Counted from the first letter of the stretch, positions 1 through 14,693 are shown. The stretch: DNA of 64,000 nucleotides from Aphrophora alni (GCA_963513935.1 OY740767.1:79286060-79350059); one strand, 5' to 3'. The notes: generated by a model from the letters alone, not told the origin. A program made the numbers and translations.

Positions 1-3000
1 GATACTATGTTAGTGAGCGACTGTTTATATATTAAATACCGTAACTAGCCATAAATACAGAAGATGATTTTTATTTTATAACTACTTTGTAAACTATAAG
101 AGGAATACAATTATTATATTTAAATTAATAACATTTTTCAATAATTCAATAGTGGGTTTTATTTTAGTAAATCGTATCCTTGAACTATCCTATAACGCGA
201 TTTGGGTGTAAATTGTTTTAGCAAAATTTGTAACGTAAGGAAAGCATATTTGTTTTTAATCTAAGAAAGACGTATATAGTAATATAGAGATTATTATTTT
301 AATGGAAACACATTATCGATATTGTACACTGTATTCAATTATTTTTGAATAAACAAAATCTACATATATTTGCTTTTAGTTTAGTAGATGGAATTTAGTT
401 TACAGATTTCAAAACTATAAATGCTGTAAGAACATTGGACACACAATTTAACATAAATATATTGAAGTAGATTTTCTCAAACAGATTCAAAAAAATAAAT
501 TTAAGCCACTTAAAGTTAAATGTAGGCTCCAATGTTTGAAATTTAAATAATTATAAATACATCAGTGACTGTAATCACACGTGTACATTATTGATTACTG
601 ATACAAATATTAAATGAAATAAACTGAAATTTAAGTTAGGCTCAATATATTTCCAAACTTCAAGGTGAGGGGATGTGTAATAAATGTGCAGTACTCCCGT
701 GTCCTAACAACAGCACCTATCACATTAATCGGAGATACATAATAAAGGAAAAACACGCTAATGTTCTTAATAAGAGTATTTTGACAAAATAAACATTATT
801 ATAACTCTCTAATAAAACTTAGGATGAAAAAATAACCCAAAATAAAATTACATAGAACTATTGAATGCAACTAGAAATATAAACAGTAACTAGTAGACTA
901 ATAATCTTTAAGATAAAATTGTAACTGATTGAACATAGTTCTATCTGGGTCACACATTATTAATTCGATTCCCAAGGAATGCTAGTTATAGGAAGTATAA
1001 GATTATTTGTATGGGATGAACTGGAAACAATTAATTAACGAATAAAACTCAATTTTTAATGAATGGTAATTTTAGGAGTACAAAATTATTTGTATGAAAA
1101 TACAAACAAATAATTAACGAACAAGGGAGTTTCTAAAATACATTACTTAAAGTGTTTATTTTGAACAGAAAAAGCGCCCTAAAGGAGATAAAGACACTGT
1201 TGATGATGTGCATTTACTTACCACAATTAGTGGAACTATTTAGAGCCAGATAATGAAGAACATTTTTCCTACCACACTTTAGTTTCAGGCTACATCTTGC
1301 CTTTGATGTATATTGTCCAGAATTCGTCTAATGGGTTCTGTTTCTTAATTTCAGATCCTACTCTTGTGAATTTGTAAATTATTAGGAATTTCTTTACCAG
1401 TATTTTCTCAAATATTCTGCTTACTCGAATGATTTTGCCTCGTGATTCTTAATAAGCCATGAGTATTGCAATACGTTTTATTAAATTTATAGTAAAAGAT
1501 GATTCCGTCTTAATGTACGAATATTAGAAATTAATACTAGACAATAAAAGATATGTCTAAAACACGTACGTTATTATGATTATTGAAAAAATAACTATTC
1601 ATTGGAGACAAATATCCTACATCCACCAGGTAAGTGCAATCATTGTATAACATTTGAAAGCAAAGAATAACGATTAATCTGCAGGGTTCAGCTGAAAAAT
1701 ACTCGTTCAATCAGATTACGATTGTACGTAAATATGAAAATCTGATTATATTAATGCGGTACAAGCTAACGTATACTAATGTCTGATAATATTAATTTTT
1801 TAATATGATACAGAAATCTGAAAAGGCAATGTAAAAATTAATTAAATAAAGCAAATATATTATTTATATGTTTTACTTAAATGTGAACTAGTTTTTCAGC
1901 TGAAGTGTATCATATTAAAACACCTTTGAAATGTAGGATAATAATTCTATTCATATATTTCATTTGAATCAATGTTTTTGTTATAATTCTACAATTTAAA
2001 TATCCATACAAAAGTTTTATTATTAAATTTAAAATACTGTACATAGTTTTATAAATTCCCTTAATCATATTATTATATTTTAAAATTAGTTTTGTATTTA
2101 AAACAGTCTACATCAATATATAATTGTTAAAAGAAAAAAACAAACCAAAACGTAAGTATATGGTTTTAACCTCAAAATTCTGAATACATTTAGAGTATCA
2201 ATAAAGACAGATCAATTAATTACATATTATGAAAAACTTTTCTTTTCCTACGTCTACAAACTTACCCTACTTTTAAAGTGGACAATATATATTTTAAATA
2301 AATTAATATAGAATAAATATTTTAAATAAATAGGATATTCTATTTAGTTATGTAGGCTACGTAATATGATAGGCCATTGTGCATTCTCTCTCGCATCAGA
2401 TGTTATGTATCGTTGAGGTTTGTTGAAATATTAATATTAAGTACCACTATATGGTGATGATATCAGATCATTATGTACTTCGCAAACTGATCATATTAAT
2501 TGAACCATTACAATAACATTTTGGTTTTATTGAATATTTTAGTATGCAATATAATTAAATATCATTTATGATTTCTAAGCGATACTTATATGTTACAAAC
2601 GCACTTAGTAATAATCGTTTCATTCTAATTAATAAAGTAACTTTAAAATATCCACAAATAACCTCTACTTAGAGTTTTTATTTAATATATTTAACAAATG
2701 TAACTTTTATTGTGTGAATATTTGATTGAAATCCTTTTACCAATCATATAAGTTATGTAACTTTAATTAAATTGGTGTGATTGTGAACATGCTGTAGTGA
2801 GATTTGTAATGTGTTCATGGTTTTGTTTTTCGCATTAGATTAATAACAATATTAAACATTCCTGCATATTATCTGGTGCCTGGTAATTTACTAAGATTGA
2901 TAACATAAGTCATTTGAGTAAACTGTATTGTGTTTATGGTTTTATATTAAAATTGTAATAGTTTCACACTACATGTCGTTTTCGACGTAGTTTATTTTTC

Positions 3001-3180
3001 CATAATGTAAAAACGAACAGAAAGTATGGAAGAACATAAATTGTTCACACGTGAAGAAATAAATACTAAATATTTGCTGTGCATATAATAAACAAACTAA
3101 ATCATTCAACAATTTCAGATTCGACTATATCTAGACAAATGTGAAGCAGAGGACTCAATTTTACCCAGTGACTTAGTAGC
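1..3180. other. AT-rich sequence without recognisable genes
   Basis: I see no open frame of convincing length or composition on either strand, no RNA gene, and no repeat that I can delimit. Runs of A/T and short palindromes are as expected from base composition. It could be intergenic or intronic. Confidence 0.6.
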
Positions 3181-3219
3181 ATAGTCGATTGCTCTTTTAC
3201 TCTATCTCTTCGAGTATGT

Positions 3220-3334
3220 TGTGCAGACAGACACTTAGCGTTATTGGAAGCCGTTATATATTAGCACACCTTGATACTAAAGGTTCAGATACAATTTAAA
3301 ATGTATATTTTTGTGTTAAAATAATATTTTCTTA
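3220..3334. repeat. Local duplication, copy 1
   Basis: Begins at GTGCAGACAGA and includes TTAGCACACCTTGA and a T-rich end running into AATATTTTCT. A second, diverged copy lies about 407 bp downstream (3627-3740) in the same orientation with the same order of matching words. The divergence suggests an old event. No coding sequence was recognised in either copy. Confidence 0.65.
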
Positions 3335-3626
3335 CGTGTGTATCTATAAGAAATATTATCACTTTTAAAGATTGTATAAACGGATAATATTAGTTAACAA
3401 AATTATTTTGATTATTTTCGATTATACTGAATCTTGAAATTTGCAAAGAAACCATCGCTATATCTCAAGATTAACCGGGGGCTGAATGTGGTAGGAATTT
3501 ACGAAGAAACTTTCATGCTCTTCTCTGTCTGTGGGTAGTATACATACGAAGGGGTTTAGTTTGTATTAATATAAATATAGTATACAGAACTAAAAGAATA
3601 CTACTCACAGATAGGATACAAGATTT

Positions 3627-3740
3627 GTGCAGACAGATATTATTTAGTGTTATTGGCAACCCTTATAAATTAGCACATCTTGACAATAACAGTTCAAATA
3701 CAATGACAAATTTATTTTTTGTGTTTATATAATATTTTCT
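3627..3740. repeat. Local duplication, copy 2
   Basis: Same-orientation partner of 3220-3334. Shared words in order include GTGCAGACAGA, TTATTGG, TTAGCACA, CTTGA, GTTCA, ATACAAT and AATATTTTCT, with substitutions and small indels between them. It may be a dispersed repeat that landed twice or a local duplication. Confidence 0.65.
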
Positions 3741-3749
3741 GTCTGATGC

Positions 3750-6700
3750 ATTGAAGATATATAGGGTAAGACTGGCGCTGTTTGCTTGGTAGAATAAATA
3801 AACATTCTCTTAATTGATGTGATGGGGTCGTTTGTTTACTTACGAAATTTTGCACAATTTGTATCTTAAGTACTTTTATTATTAAGACTGCTATACACTT
3901 GGTTAGTTTTAGGAGTAGAATGAAGGTAATTTATTTTGTTTTAATAACTATATTATTTATTTTGTAATGTAACGTCATTTTGTATTGAATAAATAACCGA
4001 ATCTAACCTCGCTTGTCCATTCTACAGGTTATGAGTATCATTAAACATGTTGCATATTAAATAATTTAAAATTATCCATAATCACTGTACCAGCATAGAT
4101 TATATTGAGGTATTTATAATCTTAAATTTGTGTTTAATTTAGTTATGAGTATAAATAATGATTTTCATTTATAAAAGTATTTATATCTGAATGAGTAAAT
4201 ATCATCTGTCTTCAACAAGTTTGTTTCTGTTTATTCCTGGCTTTTGTAGATTAAAAGTAATTTCAACTAATGGTTACTCTCAAAACAAATTGTGTTTAAA
4301 AAGATGTAGATATTATTTTCCTCCAATTATATCTTTTAAAAATAATAAAACTAATTTCTTTTTCACCTGGTGGTAAGTAAGAAAACTAAAACAATATTTA
4401 TATAATTACAAATTAAACTCAAATAAATAAAACAAAAACTATAAGTTTAATAGTATTATTACATTTGTATCTCTGATATTTCCTATTTTGTAATATCTTT
4501 GGCAGCACATTGTTTTCATGGTAGCTGTTTAGGTTGCTTAGGCCTCAGGTATATAAACTTACATTTAGTTTATTTTGCTATTTCTCTTTTTAGATTATAA
4601 CTAGGAGTATATTAATATTTATATAGACGGTTTAGTTTTAAATTTTATTTAAATGCACAATAAATAAAATTACAAAATTTGGCCCAGTGATGCCTTTAAG
4701 GTGTATCATTTGATTGACCTCTGAGTAGTTATTTACAATTAGTAAAATATTGAAGAGCTTGTGTGACAAACATAAAACTATAATGACACATATTTCTTTT
4801 TACAGTTTGTAGAAATTTAGTAGTCGGTAAAATTGACGCATTGAAACTATAAGACAGAGAATAATAAATGAGTTAGTTTTAAATTGATCTACGAAACTAA
4901 ATATTTTAGAGACAGGCCTTCGTGCAATAATTGAGTTTTAGAGCAACTGTTTCCAAACTAATCCCCTTTATATTAGAGTATATAGTAACATTGGTCTACG
5001 ACGAGTAAACTTCTAATTTATTTTTCAGATTTTCTGAAAATCATATCTTTTCTTTTCCTTTTGTTATATTGAAGTCATCTTTTAATTCTTATAATTTTCC
5101 CTTACAAGTAATATTTTTGGAAACAAGTAATGATTTAAAAAAAAAAAGATTTATGGTTTATAGAAAAATAATTATACATTTAAGAGCAGCTTCGCAAAGG
5201 ACACGGGTTTTACTAAATCAAAAATTCATAGTAAAAATTTCCTCATTAGATCTTTGTAACATTTTGTTGCAGGTACGCTTATTTAAGTAATTTTTAATAA
5301 ATTCTTTATTCGTTTATATACAATTTTATTTATTAAGTACTTAATTTTAATATGGCTACATAACTTATTAAAAACTGGAAGCAGTTGATTATTCTAAACA
5401 CAACACAAGTTTAGAGGTACAGCCAACGTGTATCGATAGCAGTAATATAATATACAATTATAAATCACGTACTGTATAATGTGTAGTTTTCATTTGCCCT
5501 GTTACATTGCAGGGATCTTATGTTTTAGGTTATAACTGTAGCTAACAAATTTATTACAAAATCTCAAAATTATCTACAAAATTATTAATTATTATTAAAC
5601 TAATAATCTTCATAAATTTCTTATTGAAATAGTTTCTTTTGAAGAAGTATGTTAGAAAAGTAACGTTTTAAAAATACATTGAACTTCGAATGAAAATAAA
5701 ATAAATAGAAAACTTGTGTTTTGTTTAGACATAAATCTTGCCCCATTTCGTAGGCAACTAATATTTTAATGTTAAGAGGTTTTAGGTAATAAATTGAAAT
5801 ACATATACTTATCTCAAATAAAACTTAACCTACATTTTAACCACAAAACCACCTAAACGAAATACCATACAAAAACAAACCAAAACTAATGGTCACCAAA
5901 CGAATGAGTTGAGTAGTTATGAATCAATTCCTACGCGATTATTACCGCAACTTCACAATCTTGTGAATAAATTTGAGAAGAAGCACTATTTTAGGTTTCT
6001 GCGGCTTTTCAACTATAGCTTCATTGTAAATAATTAATTACCACACATTTTATTATTACTTTTCAAGATGGATTCTTTCATAAGAAAAGTTTAGTGAAAA
6101 GGAAATGCGACTGTGTGTGAGTTGTAAAAATGGACTCGGCGTTGTAATATTAAAATTAGTTTTATTCTAAAAAAACAAGTAGACTAACAGTTATGGTACA
6201 CTATAGTCACCCTATTACGGGGAAGTTATTGGGGATAACTAAATTTGAAGCCTTTGAGCTTGAAGGGGAATTGTTTAAACATTTTGATATGTCTCTCGAC
6301 GCCTTTTAAACACTCTGAATCTCCTCTACTTTAAAGCTATAGACCTATCAATATGCGCTAAACTAGGAATGATTGAGTTGTACTTCATAAACGTAAACAC
6401 GTTTTCTCAAGGTTTTTCATACGTTAACACCTGTTATGATATGTTACTAGAAAGTAATCTAATAGCTAAAAACACAACACTTTTAACTGTGACAAAAATT
6501 ATTACGCCTTGTCTTCCTGCTCCAAAATGTCACATTCATGGTTTATCAAGTTTTTAGGCTGCGCCAGTGACCTTCACTCAGATTTACACCCTCGTTACTA
6601 CATCTTGTGGGCCCTTCGTTCAACCTTACGAGTTTTTTAATTCCACTCCAGAGGGTTTAAATCATACTCTCCCACAACAATGAGGACGAGTCAAGTATCT

Positions 6701-9700
6701 TCATTCCATCCCTGCGTCCTTATATAACAATTTAGAGAGGTAGCAAAACGCAAGCACATTTGTTTATTTATTTTGTCTCTTTTTTTATTTGATAAACTAC
6801 TTTACTATCTTGCTTGTTGTCCCTTTATAGTTCCTAATGGCTGAGTTGGATGTCTTGTGGTAGTGAGCGCCGAATAAAACGTCTAACCCATTTTGAATTC
6901 GGAAGTCATTTACCCATCATACCTCAACTTACCGTAATCTACACGCTGAGCACAAGATTTTCAAACGCGTACATAGTTATTCACATAGATTTTTGGCCAA
7001 TAGAATTATGTTTTTACTTCTGTGTAATGTTTTGTGAATATTGTCGGGTGTCCCATTGTCGGGAGATCATGGTTCAAATGAATTATTTTTTGTCTCAACG
7101 ATTCCGGAGCAAAAATTAATTTCTCTTTCTCTGATTTTAAGTAAATTATTTTATATTATTTTTCAGGGATTGTTTTATAGTTTTTTTCTTAATTTTTATC
7201 TGTTGGTATTCCACGTCTTCTTTTTGAGCTTCACGTATTGTGTCTATATCTATTATTGGGAGTAATAATCGAAATGAATTATTATATATTTAAGAAATTG
7301 CTCCCCCCCCCCCTATTTTAACAAATGGCAATCAAAGAAGTAACCCAAAATCTTAGGAATAATTAGCAAATGAAATGGAGAAGGTGATAACGAAATAATA
7401 ATAATAATGTTTTTTTCTGAAAATAAACTATAGAGATATTTAAATTTGAAATTGAGGATGAACGTGTAGAACAGTCAGAATAAATAATTGTGAATATAAA
7501 ATATATATTGGAAGTTCAACTGTTACAAATAATGTGATTTCCAATACAAAAGGTCCAAGTTAGTGGCTTCGTGAGTTAGAGATAGGCCAGCAGACGGTAG
7601 TAATTAGATTTCGCATCGTAAACAAGAATGTCAGCTGACATAATCCTTGAACACAGTTCTAACGCTGTAATATTTTAACATGAGGAATGATGAGATTGAA
7701 AATTTTTAACTTTAAATGATATCATAGGGAACAAAGTGATTTGCAATAAATAGAAAGATACACCATGCAAACATTAAGTAATTTTTTGATATTCTCAATA
7801 AATAATTTGAGAAAATGTTTATAAGCTAATCAACATGCAGTTTTAATAGACAGGAGCTTTTAGTTAGATATATATTGGGTACAGTATTACAAATGGGTCT
7901 TGATTCTGTTTTATTCAATTTCAGTAAAAAAAGATAAGTATGCGAGAGATTTACAACACCTTGAAGCAAGCCTCTACACAAGGTGTCAACCGTTAGGGAT
8001 ATAGCCTCGACACATGGTAACATAAATTATTCCACGACTTACCATCGGAGCGAGACTAGCTACGTTGTAGACTTATTATAGTGGGAAGTTTATTTCCAAT
8101 AATAAAATAATTTACACGGGAATAACAATAATATAATAAATAAGTAACCAAATATAATAATTTATTTTTTTAATTTACTTAAATTTGGAGGCATGTTGAA
8201 GTTGTTTACTAATATGAGAGAAATTGTGTTAAGAATTGACTTTTGAAGTTAGAATTCTAAATTAATGATGCAATGAATGGCGTTCTTAAGAATGTAATCT
8301 ACTTTGAAGCTAAATACTTAGGTAATTAATAGAATTAGGTAATAAGGTATACATGAGGTATGTCAAATAATTGTATTATCAGCTTATAGATCAAAAGGGG
8401 AATAAAACTAGTTTTTTTCAAAAAATATTACGTTATATATAATACACCATTTTTAAACACTTTTTAGGCGGGATTTTTTAAAAATAAATCAGGACTACAT
8501 CTGAGTTGCACATGACTTTGGGCCGCTACAATAAGTCTCGGGTGTTTCTTGGAATGTTCTCTCTATATAGGTTTTTGGATTTATTTCTGGTCTAGGAAAA
8601 AATAATAAAGTCACAATATAGAAGATAATATATATACCAATTAGTCAGTGTTAACAAAAGTAACATAAATAATTGCAATTATATCGGGTCTTGTCAAGTA
8701 TTTAATAATAAACAAATAATTAAGTGACTTCTACACAAGTAAGTACCGTAACTTAATGTGATTCACTTTAATACATACCTCAAAAACCAAGTGAATAAAC
8801 AATTTTATTTCTATAAATATATTTTTCCACATAGAACCTAATAACTTAAATTATTTTGGGGAAAATTTGTTTAAAAAGTTAACTTGTCAAATTACACCAC
8901 CTCCCCTACACTAAAACACTTTTATGATTGTTACGATTCTATGGAGACCTGGAATATAAACCATATGCATAGGCCTCTGCATCTTTTATGTTAGGCATCT
9001 AGCCAACTCTAAGAACTATCCACTAATTACTTCATACCTCACTGCGTAAATTTTTGATGAACTTTGGAGTAAACAAATGTTCAATATTAGATCAATTTCA
9101 TGTTGGATTATTTGATGTAGGCTCCCTATATTTAACTGGCGTAAATCCGTTTTCTGTTCCTATGACAAACTATTGTTTTCGAACCCACAGTGTGATGACA
9201 CACAAATTAAAACCAAATTAACCCTTACTAAAACAACTATCATATGACATTCAGAGCAACAACCTTCCCATTATCAAAACTTCTGTTTTAATTTTTAGAT
9301 AAGCTAATGATAATCTAATTACTTATTACTTTTATAGTATTTCTTCTTTTAATCCAATAAATCCAATTTTCTCGTTAACACTCGGTAGCAGCTGATTTTT
9401 TTTTTTTGTAATTTATATTTCACGATATAAATGAATATTTAAATCTTTATGCTTAAATAACTTTTGAAATATCTGGAACGACCGCTAAAAAAAAATAAAT
9501 AAATAACATATTTTAGAGAGTAACAATGTATGCTTGTTTGATAATCTGTAAAAAGTATATTCATAACATTTTAAATGCAAAATCACCAATAACTATTTTA
9601 TTAAAAATATCTATAATACTTAATCATATCACATAATATTTTACATAAAATATATAAAATATTTTCATTTTATTTTTAAATAAAATTTGAAAATTAAATT

Positions 9701-9740
9701 TATATCTTTCCATAACATTTTTATTACATTATTCAGGGTA
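3750..9740. other. AT-rich sequence without recognisable genes
   Basis: No gene supported. The stretch 6,500-7,100 is somewhat less AT-rich and holds overlapping open frames of up to 89 codons (plus strand, 6850-7119), but these show no domain or family resemblance I recognise and no codon-usage signal. There is an 11-base C run at 7303-7313. Everything else is low-complexity A/T sequence. Confidence 0.5.
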
Positions 9741-9749
9741 GGAAATTTT

Positions 9750-10250
9750 CGTCACGTTAGTTACACATTCTGATTATGCAAACCATTTCAAATGAATTGC
9801 AGGATGGAAATAAAAGAAATTTAAAAATAATGAAAACCATTACGCGATAAAATACTGTAATTTTTCGAGGAGATAAAAAGCATCACCCAGTTTCCACAAA
9901 GATTTAAAACGATAATTGGAAATATTTATTACAAGGCATTCAAAATGCTTTAGACGTACAAATAGCGTAGAGAGAAATGATAAGTTTATAACTTACTTTT
10001 CAAATAAAATAAAATTAAGAAAACCATTACACTTATCGTGATAGGTTCAATGTCACAAGTGTTAAGTATTCATACAAAACTTTTTATCTACCTTAACAGA
10101 GGTAAACACTTTCTGCGTATTAGGTACATGATATTGTTAGCAGAAAATAAATCTTTGAAAATGTTAGTGTTCAAATTTCATAAAAAGAACTTACAAAACT
10201 GTGTCGTAAAATCGGAATACTGTGGTTTTTAGAACATTTCTTAAACGTTG
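9750..10250. repeat. Diverged dispersed repeat, copy 1 (partner 57.06-57.57 kb)
   Basis: Shares collinear words with 57,060-57,570: AAATGAATT-CAGGATGGAAATAAAA near the start, CATGA with GCAGAAAATAAA in the middle, and CATAAAAAGAACTT then GTGTCGT near the end. The overall spacing is about the same in both. No protein domain was recognised. It is probably an unclassified interspersed repeat rather than a gene. Confidence 0.55.
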
Positions 10251-10259
10251 TAAAATACT

Positions 10260-12780
10260 GAAATTGGATTTTATAATACTAACCGCCTTATATTGTTAAA
10301 AAAATTATAAAACTTACAAACAATTTCTAAGACATTTCGTGAAAATTCTTTACCTATAATCCATATAATATTAAAGAGTAAATAAATAGAAGAATATTCC
10401 TACAACATAAAACACAATGAAAAAAGAATGCTCATGTTGGACATATATCATTTTTCAAAACCCTTGTCTGTTTGTATAAGAAATAAAGGATTACTAAGTA
10501 ATGAAAACATTTTTATGAGCATATTTTGGTGAAGCTTGTTATTAACATGAAACTTGCCCTGATTTTAAAATCCATACCAAACATGATGTTAATTCTGCCT
10601 TACATTCACTGTCGATAGAAAAAGAGGCGTAAAATTATATAACAAAACTTTTACCGTTTTGTTATAACGATTTTACGGTTGAAATTTTGTGTTTTTTTTT
10701 TTGAGTATGAAAACAAATTTAAAAAAAGAAAGAATATTTTTACGTGATTATTATTTTTTATTAGGACCATATTTTTGTCAAATTGTTTGGAAATATAGTT
10801 ATTTTATTATTTTTTCTCAAATAAAATTAATGTAATATCACCTAAAAACTTTGAAAATATTAATACGTGAGAGTTTGTATCGATTAAATGCAGAGATGTA
10901 AGTTTCTAGTTTCTATTTTATGTTTTGGGCTGCAACGATTAACCCTTTGTATACATTAGAAAATAATTCTGGTTAAAGTAGTCGAAAACATGGGTACTTG
11001 TAAAATTTCACTGTTGTATTGTTATTGAACAACTAATAATTGTTTAGGAAGAGAATAATTCTTGTATCAGACCCTATATAGGTTTTGTAAACAAAATATT
11101 ATGGTTCATGGCTGGGGTTTCATAAAATTAAGACGATCTTGCTTGCAGCTGGCATTTTAAAGATCAAAGTTAGGACCATTATTCATTATTCAGAGATAAA
11201 TTGGAAATTTTCAATATATACATTATTTGCCACATCTATTCAATATTTTGTATGAAGTTTTAATGAATGTTTATTGTATATAACTTTATTACGATTGCAC
11301 CAGTATTTTTGGAGTATGTTTACGTAACATTTTTTAATTTAAAAGTTATTGTAGAATTTCAAATTATGGTTTGTTGTTTATATTTGGTCCAAGTTTCTAT
11401 TGCTCCTTATTTTGAGTTTTACCGTGTTTAAAAGTGTTAATATGCACTCTAATTTTATCGTAAAACACGTTTGTATAAGTTGAGCTGCTTCTGACACTTA
11501 TTTATCTTGAAACTTTAGGATAAAATACAATAGTGCCTTATGTACGTTAATGGGATGTTTACAAAAGCCATGTTCAATCTCATTTGTTAACATATAAATG
11601 TAATTATCTTAATATCTCAGGCAAACTCGTAAGCTTTTTACTACCTCATTATTCTTTATATTTAACTGTTGTATTTATTTATTCACTTCAGACAAGAGAT
11701 TTGCATATTATTTCAATAGTAAGTCGCATTAATCAATAAAATATTTCAAATTATGGAAATGTATCAACAACAATTCCTATAAAGTCATTATAACAAAGAT
11801 ATTTGTAAACATTAAAATATTAAAAAATACAATGTTTTTTAAAACTACATTCAAAACGATATACATCACCACGTATCCATATTACAGTTTTAAAATCATA
11901 CATTATAATATAAATAGAAATTAAAAACTTAACCAAACATAACGTTAACTAGTTTACATAACTGAAAATAAAGTTAAATAATTTGGTTGCAAGACATTCA
12001 AAATTTGTCTGTTTTGTAAATTTCTATTTGATATTTTAGAATCAATAAATTAGAATTTCTATTAATATTACTGTAATGTTCTTTATTAATTCTGGCGATA
12101 ATTAACTTCTACAATAGCAGTATTTGTAGGCGCCAGTTATTAACCACACAGATATTACAATTTTTATAGTTTAATTTAGCACATAATCATGTTGTAAACT
12201 GATTTTAAGGTAATTTAAATAATCTTGTAACTGTTACTACATAACTTAGGTTATTAAGTCATTTAAAACCTAATAAGTCATTAAACATAGTTTTACTATC
12301 TTCAATTATTTTTAAATTTACTGAGTTTAAAACTTATTAAATACATTTTTATTTTCTAAATAATTTAAAAAAAAGGAAATTTTATTGTATTGTATCCATC
12401 AAACCTAATCTTGTTGATAGTTCACCCACCTGTGCGACTTGTTTTGATTCTAAACAATAAACAAAACAAAACAAAACATATAAACAATTTGTATTTAGAT
12501 TAGTATATATAATATGCAATTATTATTATAACTAACTGGTATTATGTATTTAACAAAATGCATACAATTTATGTTTTGTAGTGTAGTATATATCTGTAAT
12601 CCTGACGAAAAATCCTTGAGATAATGGAGGCAAAGTATAGCTAACGACCTGTTGTCTCAGACAACGTGATGTTAATAGAAGGAGTTTTACATTTATGTGA
12701 AAATAAATTAAAAGTTAGTTCTGTTTTCTTTTAGGTAACATTATTAAATCATTAGAGTTTGTGGAATTAAAAAAATAGTT
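10260..12780. other. AT-rich sequence, one small foldback only
   Basis: Apart from the foldback at 10,628-10,676 and a short AAAAC tandem run near 12,460-12,478, I see nothing that can be named. Confidence 0.5.
10628..10676. repeat. Short inverted repeat (foldback)
   Basis: The left arm begins CGTAAAAT and ends TATAACAAAAC. The right arm is its reverse complement with a one-base indel and one substitution in the middle, separated by a spacer of only a few bases (TTTTAC). It would form a stem of about 20 bp. Confidence 0.7.
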
Positions 12781-12791
12781 AATCTTTATGA

Positions 12792-12893
12792 ATACATGTC
12801 TGTTAGAGAGATTGAAGGATCAGAATTTAAGTGTAAATGTATTCATATATATGAACAATTTCAGATCCTAAAATCTTTCTAACAGATATGTAT
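12792..12893. repeat. Inverted repeat with 34-bp arms
   Basis: The arms 12792-12825 and 12860-12893 are reverse complements with a few mismatches; shared words include CTGTTAGA, AGATT and GGATC. The spacer is 34 bp. The total size of about 100 bp suits a small foldback element or a MITE remnant, but I could not identify a TSD. Confidence 0.7.
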
Positions 12894-12899
12894 AAACAC

Positions 12900-14050
12900 T
12901 TTTATACCTGTATACATGCTAACGGACATGTCTTATGAATAACGATTAACAGAATGTTTTTGTATGTGTGTATGTATGTTAGTAATCTCTTTAGAAGTCT
13001 TAATTGTGGTTCTTATTATACTATTTTATTTCTTTACGTAATCTAGATCTGAGTATTCTTGGCTCATAGTGGTACAAATCTTAACACGAACATACTTACC
13101 CGAAAATGTTGGAGTAAGGCTAACGAGTTTTAATTTTTTGTAAGAATCAATTTAAGTTCAATCTCAAATAATCCTCGGAATATCTAACTATATGTTTCGT
13201 AAGAGATGTGTTGAAAGAAATACTCTGAAATATCTTGTGCGTGGATAAAGTGGAGCGTAGAAACACCTTTCATAATTTGGCAGTGATTAGCATAGACATA
13301 TTTAAATACAAGCAATACACTCCATCCTTCCTTAAAACTGTTTAATACTATACAATAATAAAAAATAAAAAAGAACCTCCCTCTCATTAATAATAACAAA
13401 AGCAATTGATTTAAATTAAATACTTCCCTATTATGTAAACTAAACGATTAAATTTATTTATAGCTCTAATTTATATTAATTTGGTGTCTAGCTTTTATTT
13501 CATTTATCTCCATTTTCAAACTGTAATTGGTTGTTTTCATGGCAACTCAATATTTAGTTGTGATGCTTTGTGTAAAACAAATTGGTTTTAATAGAATATT
13601 TTTCAGTACTTCAAGCGAATCTCTAAAGAGATTAAACAATGAAGTTGCTTTATGTTATGTTGTTTAATATTAATCCACATTTACTTTTATTGGTCTGTTG
13701 CGATAAAACAGACATAAATATATATTTTTTATTGTGAACAACGTATAATAGAATTATGTAATACTAATAATGTAATAGCTACGTTATAAAATGTAATGCC
13801 TATAAAATGTAATTAAATAAGTGAATAAAATCTTATATATCTGCTATTAAAAAAACACATTTTGTCAAATTACATAATCACGATTTTGATTTTTTTTTTT
13901 TAAGTAGCCATTGAGGTACTATTTTTTTAAGTCAACAAGTAGAGACTATATCATTAAATGCTTCTATATTTGAATTTAATGACTGTGTTCTATAAAATGT
14001 ATTTGATTTACATAGGTCAATAACCTACCTGTCTCATATATAGTAAGATT
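12900..14050. other. AT-rich sequence without recognisable genes
   Basis: Nothing supported. An open frame on the minus strand (13184-13405, 73 codons) has no recognisable domain and sits in low-complexity sequence. Confidence 0.5.
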
Positions 14051-14059
14051 TATAAATTT

Positions 14060-14315
14060 TGAGAATAAGGTTGCTGGGTCACGTGGTACAAATAACATAA
14101 ATACAAAATTGATGTTACATGGATGAACTCATTGCCAAAAGAGATTCATGGAAGACCAAGAAGAAGATGGTTACAAGATGTAAAGTAGAACATAAGTGTA
14201 ATGAAGGTCGAAAAAATTGTAGACAAGCTGTGACAGACCAAAGTGGTTAGAAGCCAAGGCTTACTTTGGGTTGTAGTACCGAAGAGTGATCGAAATAAGT
14301 GGTGATGAAGTAAAC
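14060..14315 (+). pseudogene. 3' (C-terminal) relic of a non-LTR retrotransposon
   Basis: Broken translations on the plus strand show the typical tail of a LINE reverse transcriptase ORF. The peptide GRPRRRWLQDV (about 14152-14184) is the arginine-rich GRP-x-x-W motif. About 70 bp further on is DRPKWLEAKAYFGL, the tryptophan-rich ending found just before the stop in many insect LINE ORFs, followed by TAG. Between them the frame is interrupted by stops and shifts, so this is dead. It lies about 300 bp upstream of the PLE-1 insertion; I see no link between them. The clade cannot be fixed from so little sequence. Confidence 0.6.
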
Positions 14316-14599
14316 CTAGTACAAAAAAAGAAATTATTAAGTCTTGATAAGTTCGTTACAAACTCGATTGAGTACAAAAGTATTATTTTATTTCTTAGAT
14401 AATGGTTATATGATAATACAGATTTTATTATAAGCAATTACTTGCATTTGTTTGTATTCCTTTAATTTCATATGATAACTTTGTTTACTTTTATGTATTA
14501 AATTTAGTGTTTAAAATAATAATTTATGTTTTTTATTATCAATACTGGAATTTTATTCATTCAGTTGTCCTGGAATCGATCATGGGGGTTATATTGAAG

Positions 14600-14610
14600 G
14601 AAATTTAAAG
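14600..14610. repeat. Left TSD of PLE-1 insertion
   Basis: GAAATTTAAAG, repeated exactly at 15201-15211 on the other side of the PLE-1 element. This marks the insertion boundaries. Confidence 0.75.
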
Positions 14611-14693
14611 AACTTTAATGTAATAGCAGATATTTCTTGTTGAAACTCCATATTCAAGGATAAATAAAGCAAAAGCTTAAAGTGACTTAAGAT

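Noticed and set aside
6850..7265. Overlapping plus-strand open frames of 74-89 codons
   Set aside because: The region is slightly less AT-rich, but the peptides resemble nothing I know, overlap in different frames and lack splice-site or codon support.
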